Shown here: piece by piece, positions 1-12,400 of the stretch
How positions within the stretch are numbered: position 1 is the stretch's first letter
Layout: each line of letters begins with the position of its first letter
Assembly: GCA_916613615.1 (NCBI GenBank)
Contig: OU744735.1
Location: 43,924,468-43,988,467 of the forward strand
Source: Steromphala cineraria
Taxonomy: Eukaryota; Mollusca; Gastropoda; Trochida; Trochidae
Direction: 5' to 3'
DNA: 64,000 nt
The notes under the pieces: model-generated
Told to the model about the DNA's origin: nothing
Seen by the model: only the letters and a program-made list of their open reading frames with translations
Database searches by the model: none
Program-made: the position numbers and the translations under genes

Positions 1-1095
1 ACTCGGGGATCAACCGCAGAGTTAAGTAGGTGGCGTTGTCATCCTCCTCCTCGTCGTAGTCGGGGTTAAAGTCTTCCTCTCTGTCCGGGTCTGAAGGGGG
101 AAGCTTCTTCCTGGACGACCTGGGAGTCTTAGGAGGCGTACGTGGAGGCGTAGGGTCCTGGCGCCGAGAACGGTGGGACGACGACGTCTCCTTGGAGGAC
201 GAGCGGGAGTGCCTACGCACCGGGCTGCGAGAGCGGGAGGGCGTAGAGGAGCGTATGCGGCGCCGCTGACGGCAAGGAGATCTGCTCCAGGAACGAAGAG
301 GGGACCTGGAGTGTCTGGAGGGACAGCGTCCCCTAGGGGGTGAAGGCGAAGGGCGCCGGCGCTGGCGCTGGTCGGAGCGCTGGTGCTCGATGCGCTGGTC
401 ACGATGGCGCTGGTCACGATGGCGCTGGTCCTGGCGCTGGCGCTGGTCCTGGCGCTGGGCGTTGCGCTGCTCCTGGCGCTGGTCGTTGCGCTGGTCCTGG
501 CGCTGGTCTATGCGCTGGTCCTGGCGCTGGTCCTGGCGCTGGTCTAGGCGCTGGTCCTGGCGCTGGTTCTGGAGCTGGTCCTGGCGGTGGTAGGAACGCT
601 GATCCTGGCGCTGGTCCTGAAGCTGGTCTGAAGGAGGTGGGAGACGAGCAGCCAAGGCCTTGTCCAGCATGGAGAGGACGGCTTGTTCCAGGCCCAGAGG
701 GACGGCATCAGAAGGAGGAGGCATAGGGTTCCTGGGAGGCGTAGGATCCCTGGGAGGCGTAGGATCCCTGGGAGGCGTAGGATCCCTGGGAGGCGTAGGG
801 TCCCTCGGGGGTGTAGGATCCCTGGGAGGCGTGGGAGCTCGTGGGGGATCCTGCACAGGAGGTGGAGGCGTCAGCGAGTGGCGAGGGGAGGTGGAAGACA
901 TCGAGGTGCGGCGGAGGCGCTGAAGGAAACGCTTCCGGCGAGCAGCCGCGAAGAGCAGGAAGTCCGAGGGTGAGAGAGGACGGCACTCGTCACACCGAGA
1001 GGCGATGGAACACGTCCAAGGGAGACAGTCTGGACAGCGAGCGTGAGGGTCTCTGGCTGACTTAGCAGAGGGACACGCACTGCAGATCACTCTAT
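1..1095 (-). pseudogene. gag-like frame, copy 1 (start codon lost, off edge)
   Basis: This is the same reading frame as the gag-like ORF of copy 2. Next to the start, copy 1 reads CACTCTATAAATC where copy 2 reads CACTCTGGGCATAAATC. The 4-base deletion removes the ATG and puts TAG in its place. Copy 1 also has a 12-bp longer Gln/Arg repeat. The frame continues beyond position 1. Confidence 0.65.
727..836. repeat. 18-bp tandem repeat in gag-like frame (copy 1)
   Basis: About six units of CCTGGGAGGCGTAGGATC, encoding DPTPPR on the minus strand. The matching array in copy 2 is at 5126-5235 with the same unit number. Confidence 0.8.
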
Positions 1096-2366
1096 AAATC
1101 ACTGCAAAGGCAAGCAAAACAATGCCAAGAGGGTAATACATAAGCAAGCAGAAAAAAGAAAAAAAAAATTTTTTTTTTTTTTTTGATTTAAAAATAATCC
1201 CCCGGAGGGGATAAATTAAAGCAGAAGCTTGCATGAAAAAGGGAAGAAAACAATGCAAAAATAAAAAAAAAATTCATTGGAGAAAGAATTTATTTTTAGA
1301 TTTGATTGTGTATCCTTAAGAGATGAGAAAATTTTTATATATAGCAGGTTAGAGGGGAACATGCAAGAGGTAAAGAAACAACAACAAAAATAGAATTTTT
1401 TTTATAGAAATTTGTTTTTATAAGATTTGGTTGTGTAGCTTTAAGAGAATTACATAGAATTATGCAAGAAAGATTATATATAAATGCAAAGATATTATAT
1501 ATAGAATGAGGGAATTTACGAATTAATTATAATAGGAATTATAATTAAAAAAGCGTAAAGAAAAAAAACCATGGGTTTTTAAATATCCCAAGTTGTAGCG
1601 AACCGCATTCGGTGCAGGGAAAAAAGCGTACGTGCCAAACTGCACGTAGGCCAGGGGAAACCAGCAGAGGTGTGAAAGTAGCCCATAACAACAGGCCATG
1701 CAAGTTGGGAGAAAGTAATTAACCCAGATTGAAGGCCAGACATCGCAAGAGGGGAGTGGTGCGACGCCATGTTTGTTTTGACCGTGAAAAAGATCGCGAA
1801 ATTACGCGAGAGATTCAGGTGATAATTAATGATCGGGAAAGATCAAAAGTGCAATAAGGACATTATGGGGCAGCAAAACAACAAGGCAAAGGGTCGAAGG
1901 AAGAAAGAACCAAAACCAAACCTTGAATTAGGGAAATGTGTACGAAAACAAAACACGTGTTGACACAACATGTGAGTAGCAAGAAGTGATTTTGGACTAC
2001 TTTCTTTCCATGGATAGGACAATCCCGCTCACGCGTAGTGAGCTGGGGCAGCTTACTGGGACTTCTTTCGAAAACTCTCGCGGTATTGTCCATTTCTCAT
2101 CGAGTACGTGAGTATAGCAACTTATGTTAAGTTGAGGTAGGATAAAAATTACTCTCCTCGATAGTTAACAATATGCCCGAATCCCACAGACGGAGCTGGG
2201 TACGAGAGGCTAAAGCGATAACAACTCTATCTTTACACAAGAGAACTGGTGACTCATAAGTCGACACTCCTAGTGATCCCCTAGGGGAATCATCTGTCAA
2301 CCGGAGTGATCAAACCTGACCCATCCTCCACCACCTCGGCAACGGATTTTGAAAAACCCGCCCACG

Positions 2367-2839
2367 TCAGACCCCTTTGGAGACAAACCAAGCGTGAAGC
2401 TGTAGAGCCTGGGGGTTCTCGTGAACCCGCCCGCTCGGTCTGCTCGACAGAAGGTCCCACCTCAGAGGGAGGGGAACCGGGTCTTGGCAGCACACCCTCC
2501 GGAAGGGAACGTACCAGGCCCTGGCTTGCCACAACGGCGCTATCAAAAATAGTTGAAGAACCCGAGTCTCCTGTATCTTCGCCACCACGAGGTTCAGGAT
2601 GGCGGGAGGGGGATAGGCGTAGGCAACCATCCCCTCCCATTCTAACGTGAGCGCATCGAGAGCCCACACGGTAGGGTCCGGTACAGGAGACACGTACGTC
2701 GGCAAATGGTGGTTGAGCCGAACCTCAGACACAGATTCTCAAACACTCTCGGGTGCAACATCCACTCTGTTGATGGAGGTTTGTCCTGGCGAGACAAGGC
2801 ATCCGCGAGGACGTTCATGGCTCCCGGGATGTGGACCAC
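2367..2839 (-). pseudogene. RNase H C-terminal remnant of DIRS-like pol (copy 1)
   Basis: Identical in arrangement to the copy 2 remnant, including the same frameshift. The lesion therefore predates the duplication or was carried by the source element. Confidence 0.75.
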
Positions 2840-3318
2840 GAGGAGAGACGGGGGTGGCGTAACACGGGAATACGAAACCCCCGCTCCAAGATTTTGTTAA
2901 ATCAGAAAGAGGGCCTCCAACTGGCGCGTCCAGAGCCGGGACCACTTGCGGCGGTAGGTCCGGAGGTAGGGGCCTACCCAGTCATTGTTTCTTGGGGGTA
3001 CCTCCGTAGGGACGTTGGGACGTTGATTCCCTTTCTTGGGAGTGCGCTTGGGAGAGGGGCCGGCATTGAAGTCGCGACTTCTGTCCTGCCGACCCCTCCC
3101 GTGAAAGGACGCTCCTCCCGCGGTAGAGCGACTGAAGCGCTAAACGACCATTCGTAAATGAATTATCTCAATTTGTTCCAAATTTCAAAATTGCTTCTAA
3201 ATATTAAACAAAAGAAGTAAATATATGATTAGTTTCAAAGATACAAAAAGATCAGTAATTAATTTCCTAGATCTTTAGTTCTTTCTCAAGGCCTTCAAGA
3301 GATGAGTTCTTAGGTTAC

Positions 3319-3402
3319 CTGAGCAATCAAAGCCACCATCTGTGTTCTGACATTCCTTTCCAGCCCCACAGTTGTGAGTTCCTTCATCACATTCATCGAT
3401 AT
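3319..3402 (-). CDS. Gene 1 exon 5: first part of a calcium-binding EGF domain
   Basis: 84 bp, phase 1 in and out, acceptor CTTCAG|ATATC and donor CAG|GTAACC. It begins [12 protein letters not shown], the calcium-binding EGF signature, and runs through [12 protein letters not shown], giving cysteines 1-4. Cysteines 5 and 6 must come from the next exon, which is not in the window. The exon lies in the 0.8-kb host island between the two retrotransposon copies. Confidence 0.85.
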
Positions 3403-6400
3403 CTGAAGTAAACAGTAATACATTTTATTTATGTTTTATTAGATCAATCTCATATGATTGTTTTCAAGTTATTGCACTTTCATTTCATCTATGTGGAAGG
3501 ACCTCAATGATTATTTGACATATGAAATTTTAATAAAAACATTTAGAAGATTTTTATGAAAATCAGCTCTGGCATTAATATTTGGCCCCCCTGTTGTTGG
3601 ATCCGATCACATGACCGTCGTGAAGAAGTTTCTAGAAAGCAAGATGATGCAGAAAAAGAATGCAAGATATGGACTTCACACATTTCGCATGTTTGATTGA
3701 ATAAATAAGAAATTGTGGTAAATAAACTAGCAGTTCCAATTAACAGCTTATTGTGATATTTCTTCTGCGTTGGTGTGAGTATAATTTCCAATAGCCTGCA
3801 CTGATGGGTGGGATTGAAAACAATTGGTTATTGTTGCTCTTGAAAATTATATTTTGCGCCAATTCAAGGAAAGACTGTGTTCTAAATGCATGCCATTGCT
3901 GGATTAAAATGTTGGACATGGTAGAATTCCATTTGAAGTGCATATCTATGGATTTTGTAACGGAGGGTACGCCGCTGCCACTGGAAGACTGTGGTCTGGT
4001 GGTCAAGTCTTGAGGGGTTGTCCAGGTCCAAGTCAGCCAGAAGGGCCTCTGTAGAAGACAGGAGCATGGAGAGGGGTCTGAAGGTCCTGCAGAAAGATGC
4101 CTCCATCGCAGCGATCTTGGCGTCCTGCACCTTGTAGGCATGGGCCAGAGGAGAGGCGAGGCGGCCGATGGCGTCGTCCAAAGAGGCGGCCTTGTCGTAC
4201 CTGCTTAAGGAGTGGACCTGCAGAGGAGCTGCAGGCTTGGAAGACTTGAGTGAGGAAGAGATGGAGAGCTTTGAGAAGTCGTCTTCCAACGAGGCGACAC
4301 CATCTAGGACGTCCGGGTTGGGCGGAAGCATCACATCCGGGTCCTCACGTACGGTGTGGATGGAGGCAGACTCGCCGGGGGAAGTGCCCTGAGGAAGCCG
4401 GTCCGCGATCCACTCGGGGATCAACCGCAGAGTTAAGTAGGTGGCGTTGTCATCCTCCTCCTCGTCGTAGTCGGGGTTAAAGTCTTCCTCTCTGTCCGGG
4501 TCTGAAGGGGGAAGCTTCTTCCTGGACGACCTGGGAGTCTTAGGAGGCGTACGTGGAGGCGTAGGGTCCTGGCGCCGAGAACGGTTGGACGACGACGTCT
4601 CCTTGGAGGACGAGCGGGAGTGCCTACGCACCGGGCTGCGAGAGCGGGAGGGCGTAGAGGAGCGTATGCGGCGCCGCTGACGGCAAGGAGATCTGCTCCA
4701 GGAACGAAGAGGGGACCTGGAGTGTCTGGAGGGACAGCGTCCCCTAGGTGGTGAAGGCGAAGGGCGCCGGCGCTGGCGCTGGTCGGAGCGCTGGTGCTCG
4801 ATGCGCTGGTCACGATGGCGCTGGTCACGATGGCGCTGGTCCTGGCGCTGGCGCTGGGCGTTGCGCTGCTCCTGGCGCTGGTCGTTGCGCTGGTCCTGGC
4901 GCTGGTCTAGGCGCTGGTCCTGGCGCTGGTCCTGGCGCTGGTCTAGGCGCTGGTCCTGGCGCTGGTTCTGGAGCTGGTCCTGGCGGTGGTAGGAACGCTG
5001 ATCCTGGCGCTGGTCCTGAAGCTGGTCTGAAGGAGGTGGGAGACGAGCAGCCAAGGCCTTGTCCAGCATGGAGAGGACGGCTTGTTCCAGGCCCAGAGGG
5101 ACGGCATCAGAAGGAGGAGGCATAGGGTTCCTGGGAGGCGTAGGATCCCTGGGAGGCGTAGGATCCCTGGGAGGCGTAGGATCCCTGGGAGGCGTAGGGT
5201 CCCTCGGGGTTGTAGGATCCCTGGGAGGCGTGGGAGCTCGTGGGGGATCCTGCACAGGAGGTGGAGGCGTCAGCGAGTGGCGAGGGGAGGTGGAAGACAT
5301 CGAGGTGCGGCGGAGGCGCTGAAGGAAACGCTTCCGGCGAGCAGCCGCGAAGAGCAGGAAGTCCGAGGGTGAGAGAGGACGGCACTCGTCACACCGAGAG
5401 GCGATGTAACACGTCCAAGGGAGACAGTCTGGACAGCGAGCGTGAGGGTCTCTGGCTGACTTAGCAGAGGGACACGCACTGCAGATCACTCTGGGCATAA
5501 ATCACCGCAAAGGCAAGCAAAACAATGCCAAGAGGGTAATACATAAGCAAGCAGAAAAAAGAAAAAAAAAAAATTTTTTTTTTTTTTTGATTTAAAAATA
5601 ATCCCCCGGAGGGGATAAATTAAAGCAGAAGCTTGCATGAAAAAGGGAAGAAAACAATGCAAAAATAAAATAAAAATTCATTGGAGAAAGAATTTATTTT
5701 TAGATTTGATTGTGTATCCTTAAGAGATGAGAAAATTTTTATATATAGCAGGTTAGAGGGGAACATGCAAGAGGTAAAGAAACAACAACAAAAATAGAAT
5801 TTTTTTTATAGAAATTTGTTTTTATAAGATTTGGTTGTGTAGCTTTAAGAGAATTACATAGAATTATGCAAGAAAGATTATATATAAATGCAAAGATATT
5901 ATATATAGAATGAGGGAATTTACGAATTAATTATAATAGGAATTATAATTAAAAAAGCGTAAAGAAAAAAAACCATGGGTTTTTAAATATCCCAAGTTGT
6001 AACGAACCGCATTCGGTGCAGTGAAAAAAGCGTACGTGCCAAACTGCACGTAGGCCAGGGGAAACCAGCAGAGGTGTGAAAGTAGCCCATAACAACAGGC
6101 CATGCAAGTTGGGAGAAAGTAATTAACCCAGATTGAAGGCCAGACATCGCAAGAGGGGAGTGGTGCGACGCCATGTTTGTTGAAAAAAGTGAAAAAGATC
6201 GCGAAATTACGCGAGAGATTCAGGTGATAATTAATGATCGGGAAAGATCAAAAGTGCAATAAGGACATTATGGGGCAGCAAAACAACAAGGCAAAGGGTC
6301 GAAGGAAGAAAGAACCAAAACCAAACCTTGAATTAGGGAAATGTGTACGAAAACAAAACACGTGTTGACACAACATGTGAGTAGCAAGAAGTGATTTTGG

Positions 6401-9400
6401 ACTACTTTCTTTCCATGGATAGGACAATCCCGCTCACGCGTAGTGAGCTGGGGCAGCTTACTGGGACTTCTTTCGAAAACTCTCGCGGTATTGTCCATTT
6501 CTCATCGAGTACGTGAGTATAGCAACTTATGTTAAGTTGAGGTAGGATAAAAATTACTCTCCTCGATAGTTAACAATATGCCCGAATCCCACAGACGGAG
6601 CTGGGTACGAGAGGCTAAAGCGATAACAACTCTATCTTTACACAAGAGAACTGGTGACCCATAAGTCGACACTCCTAGTGATCCCCTAGGGGAATCATCT
6701 GTCAACCGGAGTGATCAAACCTGACCCATCCTCCACCACCTCGGCAACGGATTTTGAAAAACCCGCCCACGTCAGACCCCTTTGGAGACAAACCAAGCGT
6801 GAAGCTGTAGAGCCTGGGGGTTCTCGTGAACCCGCCCGCTCGGTCTGCTCGACAGAAGGTCCCACCTCAGAGGGAGGGGAACCGGGTCTTGGCAGCACAC
6901 CCTCCGGAAGGGAACGTACCAGGCCCTGGCTTGCCACAACGGCGCTATCAAAAATAGTTGAAGAACCCGAGTCTCCTGTATCTTCGCCACCACGAGGTTC
7001 AGGATGGCGGGAGGGGGATAGGCGTAGGCAACCATCCCCTCCCATTCTAACGTGAGCGCATCGAGAGCCCACACGGTAGGGTCCGGTACAGGAGACACGT
7101 ACGTCGGCAAATGGTGGTTGAGCCGAACCTCAGACACAGATTCTCAAACACTCTCGGGTGCAACATCCACTCTGTTGATGGAGGTTTGTCCTGGCGAGAC
7201 AAGGCATCCGCGAGGACGTTCATGGCTCCCGGGATGTGGACCACGAGGAGAGACGGGGGTGGCGTAACACGGGAATACGAAACCCCCGCTCCAAGATTTT
7301 GTTAAATCAGAAAGAGGGCCTCCAACTGGCGCGTCCAGAGCCGGGACCACCTGCGGCGGTAGGTCCGGAGGTAGGGGCCTACCCAGTCATTGTTTCTTGG
7401 GGGTACCTCCGTAGGGACGTTGGGACGTTGATTCCCTTTCTTGGGAGTGCGCTTGGGAGAGGGGCCGGCATTGAAGTCGCGACTTCTGTCCTGCCGACCC
7501 CTCCCGTGAAAGGACGCTCCTCCCGCGGTAGAGCGACTGAAGCGCTAAACGACCAGCGCTAGCGGGAGGCGGTAGAGCGCCTGACACGGCCGGCGACAGG
7601 CGCTTTCAAGCTCCGGGCGCCCACGCGCAGTCGCCTGAAGCGATAGAGCACAGAACCAAGCGCCAAGCAGTGGAAAGGCGGTAGACGGGAGGGCTGGGCG
7701 ACACGGCACGAAACGCACGTGCAGCACGGGCCAGCCGAAATTGACAACAGCTGACTTGTTTCGCAAGAAAGTAGCAGAACCACAACCACGACAAGCAGTC
7801 GAGAAGAACACAGACGGTAAGTTTAATAGAGAAGGAAAGTCAAAATCGCTAAGACTATCAAGACACGTGTGAACGTGATGGCCGACAGAAAAGCAATGAT
7901 GACGTAGGGTTAGCCACCTGGTGGCGAGTATTCGGTATAGGTTAGGGCAGCGATAACTCTGTCTTTACTCTGTGTAAGGATTGTCGGAATTAGACAGATT
8001 AGGATAATCGGGTATATTGTTAACTATCGAGGAGAGTATATTAAATAATCATTATTATCAGTTTAAACTATAAACATGGTTAAAGGATATGACAACTAAA
8101 CTAAGGATCCTGATCTTCCAAAAACATTGTCTGCCAATAACCATAATCTTTCAGATTATTTAGCCTACAAACATTTTAAATAAATACTTTATATTGAAAG
8201 CTATCTTACATGATCTATTCTCCCTCTCTTTAATCTCTAATAGCAATGTTTAGGTATAACAACTTTGAACAAATAATTGCAACGGGAAGATACAACGATG
8301 TACCCATTGCTACAAGGGTCTGTTCTTATGTTACAAGCAAAATATTTAATGTATTGAAGATGAATGTCATATTCTACATGATTATAAATTGTATTTCAAG
8401 AAAATGTTTAATATCATAATAATGTACATTTCTCTCAACAAGAACAACTTGACCTGAAATTGTAACACTGAATAAAGTCTTATTATCACATATGTTGGTT
8501 ACTTCCTAAAAATGGCACATTTTAAACAATAGAGCTACAATTATTAAACCATAAACCTCAAATATATATTTGATGATAATCCATACCTGAACACATTTCC
8601 CCATTCCCGTCATAGCCCTGTTTACACGTGCATGTGAAAGAGTTGCCATCGTCCGTCTTCTCGCAGATCGCGTCGGCGTGACAGGGTTCAGGAGCACAGG
8701 GATCTATATACAATATCTAATATACTCCTAAGTTTAACACTTACAATTTTCATAAAATCAAATATATCAGATATATAAATATATAATTGTATATACACAT
8801 GAATTATTCTTCTGCTTAGTAGATTGCTCAATACATAATGCAGAGCATATATATATCCTGCTCTACTCTTTACTCTACAACATATACGTGCTGTAGTTGT
8901 CAAAATTTATAACAGATCATATATACAATCTATATATAATCAAAGTAAGTTGTTATGATATTTTATACAATATGACAAATAAAGAACTTATATCCTTGCT
9001 TGTCTTTCATGAATTAATAAATAAGGAAAATATATCGAAAAAGATTTTTTTAGAAAAAGGTTTTAAAATTTTCAAAAAAAATCCTTAAGTCTTACCAAAA
9101 TGTTGAATTAAATCATATGGACGCTTACCCCTTGACGAAAATCCCGGAATTTGTGAACCAACCGATCCAGTTGGTCCCGGTGAGAGGCCAGGTAGAGGCA
9201 TGGACACAGAGAAACCACCGGAAGACGTCGAGTCGGGATCTGGATCTAAGAACATTCGACATTTCAATAAAGAATAAATAAAGGAAACGCCATCCAAGGG
9301 TCTACTGTTAAACGTCTATTCGGGATGTATGTTCATATCTATTTGTATATTGATGTACTATACTGAGTCACAAAAGTTTAGCAACACCAAATTGAACCGT

Positions 9401-12400
9401 CGAAAAATAATATTTAGGACCAATGACGAATCTGACTTTGTGACTACAGTGACGTTGTGTACATGCACCAAATTTCCTACACGACACGGAACTATTACAT
9501 CAATAGAACCGAATGTGTGGACACATGATCGTCTGTGAACTTTTATCACCTTCGAGGGCTGTCATACCTAGGGCAACGTGTAACTTCTTCGTTGTGACGT
9601 CGCGTCGTATAAATAATGATTTGACGTCACGGTTCGCCTTTAACGTTGCTTTCTATAAAGTTCGGTGGTGGCTGGTCCGCCTAAGCTGAATGAATTGCGA
9701 CTACGGTAATAAACAGAATATTATATTCTTATACCCCCACTTCCGGTCTCGTTGCTATGGTTTCCTTTGTTCTAACTGTAGGTATATTGACCGATACACC
9801 AACACTTTTCTAATACACCTATTCTTTTTTGAACACCCACATCAAGTCAGGTGTAGAGATTTTCAACTTTGACAAATCAACGGAGTTGTAAAATTTAATT
9901 TTTTTTAGAAATGTTAAGGACCGAAGTAGGAATCGAACCCACTACGCTACGCCTCGGAGACTCACGATTAAAACAGGAGGTATATTGAGCGATACACCTC
10001 GGGAAGGGTGGGTATATCTATTACGTGCCATGGCATACTTTATTTAAGACACTCATGGCTAAATATCAGTATATTCGACGATCTCGCTAGTGAAATTCTT
10101 CTATTGAGAATCTCGATTCGAACACAACAATTAAACATAAGGCCCATATCAATATTCGATTTCTTTGGTACGAAGTAAAGGGAAGACGTCAACCTTGAAC
10201 AATTGATAGATACAGGGGAAAATTGGTTGCAAACTAAAACTTGCCGCAATTAAGGTTAAGGCAGTGGATGTTGTGACAGAGGGTGGATTGTCTTAAAGAA
10301 GGACAGTGTATAAACATGCCCAAAAATAATTGAATTCACTTCGCTGCAACTGAAGAATTGTATGATGCCTTACTGCTACAAGTGCCGTGCTCCACCGTAC
10401 TTCCATCGGGACCACACGATATTCTTAGACTGACGTCGTCTCCGCATTTATACTTCTGAGAGTAATGATGTTCTTCATCAAAAGTTGGGTCAAATATCGG
10501 CTCCCATCCAGTCGGTGGTTCCATGCTGCGACAACTAGGACCTGTGTGTCAAATCAATATATAATGATTAATGGTGGTTGTTAAAACTATGTTTTTTTAA
10601 CACTCTGTCCTTTTAACAACTATGGTTGTTAAAAGGACAGAGCGCAAAAGGACATAAAATGACACACGAATAACCAGGAACATATCTAGCTAAAACGACA
10701 CTATATTAAGGCGTTGCCAGATAGTCGTAGTTTGTAATAAGAATTTTTGACGTAGTGTCTATGACGAACCTGGTTCGTAAAACGTTTCTCAATGTTGCTA
10801 ATTCGTTTCGTTATTTGAAGCTTTTAAATAACCTTAACGTTGAATCTAACGTCATCGTAACGTTCTCATTTCGCCATTGTACGAACGGAAACTTGTTTAA
10901 AGTTACATCATATCATTTTACTGTTCCCACAAAGAAAGTAGTTCAAACAGATAACTTATGATCCTGATTCTGACAGCATCATGATCTTGATATGTATCTG
11001 CGACCTGCTGAGGATGTAACAACACAATGCTATTTCTAAATGTTGTAACAACGTTATATTGTTTTTCAGTCTAAGTAAATCTGGCCTCAATATTATCCGT
11101 TTAACTCCTATACTGAGTCTAGATAGGTCTAGTAGAGGGTCGCGTCAGCCGACCTTTCTGCGACCTATGACCCTACAACGTTATACGTGCGAAGGCAGAC
11201 TATTGTAGCTTGGTAAGCTGAGTTCTGATTGGTCAATTACGATACGTGGGCTGACGCGACCCTCTACCACGATACTACTAAGGCTAGGTTTACTTAGACT
11301 GATACTTTCTGTGTGGATCAGTAAATGCTGTTCAGTGATACCTTGGAACAATCTTTCATTGAACTGATTTTGATGATCTCATATATAACCCTTTATTTCT
11401 TAGCAAAATTGTGAAACGCTGTTGAAAATATAGGTTTATACATATTCAATAATACAATATAATGGTCTAGCATGCAGTCAAACATCTTACGAGGTCGATT
11501 TCTTTTTCAAAACATAGATGCTTTTGGTTATGAATTAGAGTTAATCATTCATTCAATTAAAGGTCAAAACGGAACCTCGACAATACAAGAATGAACGAAA
11601 ATGTGTCAGGAATATTTTTTATTGTCATACAACCTACAAAGATGTTTCCATTTCCCCATGATTTATTCTGAAATTATAAACTGATGGTAGCGTCAAGAGA
11701 GTTAATATACACCAATGTCCTATTTGACAAGATATCCCAAATGGAAGTTTAAATATCTAGCTTTAGTGGACAAATATGACCAATCTCTGTTCTACAGGTT
11801 GTTAGAGTGTATAAAAACAACAAATCCAGGGTCTAGATTTTCGAAGCTCTCTTAGTGCTAAGATAGTCGTAAGTACCATACATTAACATTGGCCTACGAC
11901 TATCTTAGCACTAAGACAGCTAAAAAAATCCAGGCCCAGAACTTCTACAGCTTAAAAAATAATCACGTCGTTGTCAACGTCAAGATCCCTGATGATGGAC
12001 AGAGGCATGGAAACACCATGAGGACAGTAGGGCAGCCATGGACAGAACCATGAACTTATAAGACAGGATATAAGATAGCCAGTCATTTCAGTTATTTGAA
12101 CGGTACTTATCAAATGACGTCATAATTGTCAAGTCCATTGATCATACTTGAGGGGGCATCTATGGTCCATCATGGCTGACTCGGCGTCTGTCGATTCGAA
12201 ACTAAATCACATGTCATTGAGAATAGATAGTGTGTGCAAATATTTAATTATACATGTCCAATAAATAAAATTCACATGTATTTGATTGTTCAATTCATTT
12301 GATTTTGTGATTATTTGAGCGCCCACTCCTATACATAATGATAGGCTCGTCCAATGTTACTGAATATGTTCTATGAAGTGAGGCATAATTTTTCTCATAT

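Larger units (their letters stand above)
1..3150 (-). mobile_element. DIRS-like retrotransposon segment, copy 1 (runs off left edge)
   Basis: GC-rich at the gag and RNase H ends, AT-rich in between. It matches 4412-7555 with only about fifteen differences over 3.1 kb. On the minus strand the order is an RNase H remnant, a terminal repeat at about 2150, an AT-rich leader, then a gag-like frame running off the window. Identity to copy 2 ends abruptly at about 3150, where low-GC host intron begins. The gene order (RNase H before gag) means a junction of two element ends rather than a simple intact element. Confidence 0.8.
3966..8037 (-). mobile_element. DIRS-like retrotransposon segment, copy 2
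   Basis: This is the second, longer copy of the same rearranged segment. On the minus strand it starts with a terminal repeat at 8037 and a GC-rich stretch without recognisable domain (about 7800-7290). An RNase H remnant, an opposing terminal repeat at 6555, an AT-rich leader and a gag-like frame follow. It ends near 3966, where GC content drops to host level. No reverse transcriptase or tyrosine recombinase domain is visible, so it is defective. The class is inferred from the gag Cys pattern, the RNase H tail and the inverted terminal repeats. Confidence 0.75.

Noticed and set aside
340..986. Gly/Ala/Pro-rich ORFs on the plus strand (also at 4748-5385)
   Set aside because: Shadow frames of the 12- and 18-bp repeats in the minus-strand gag-like ORF.
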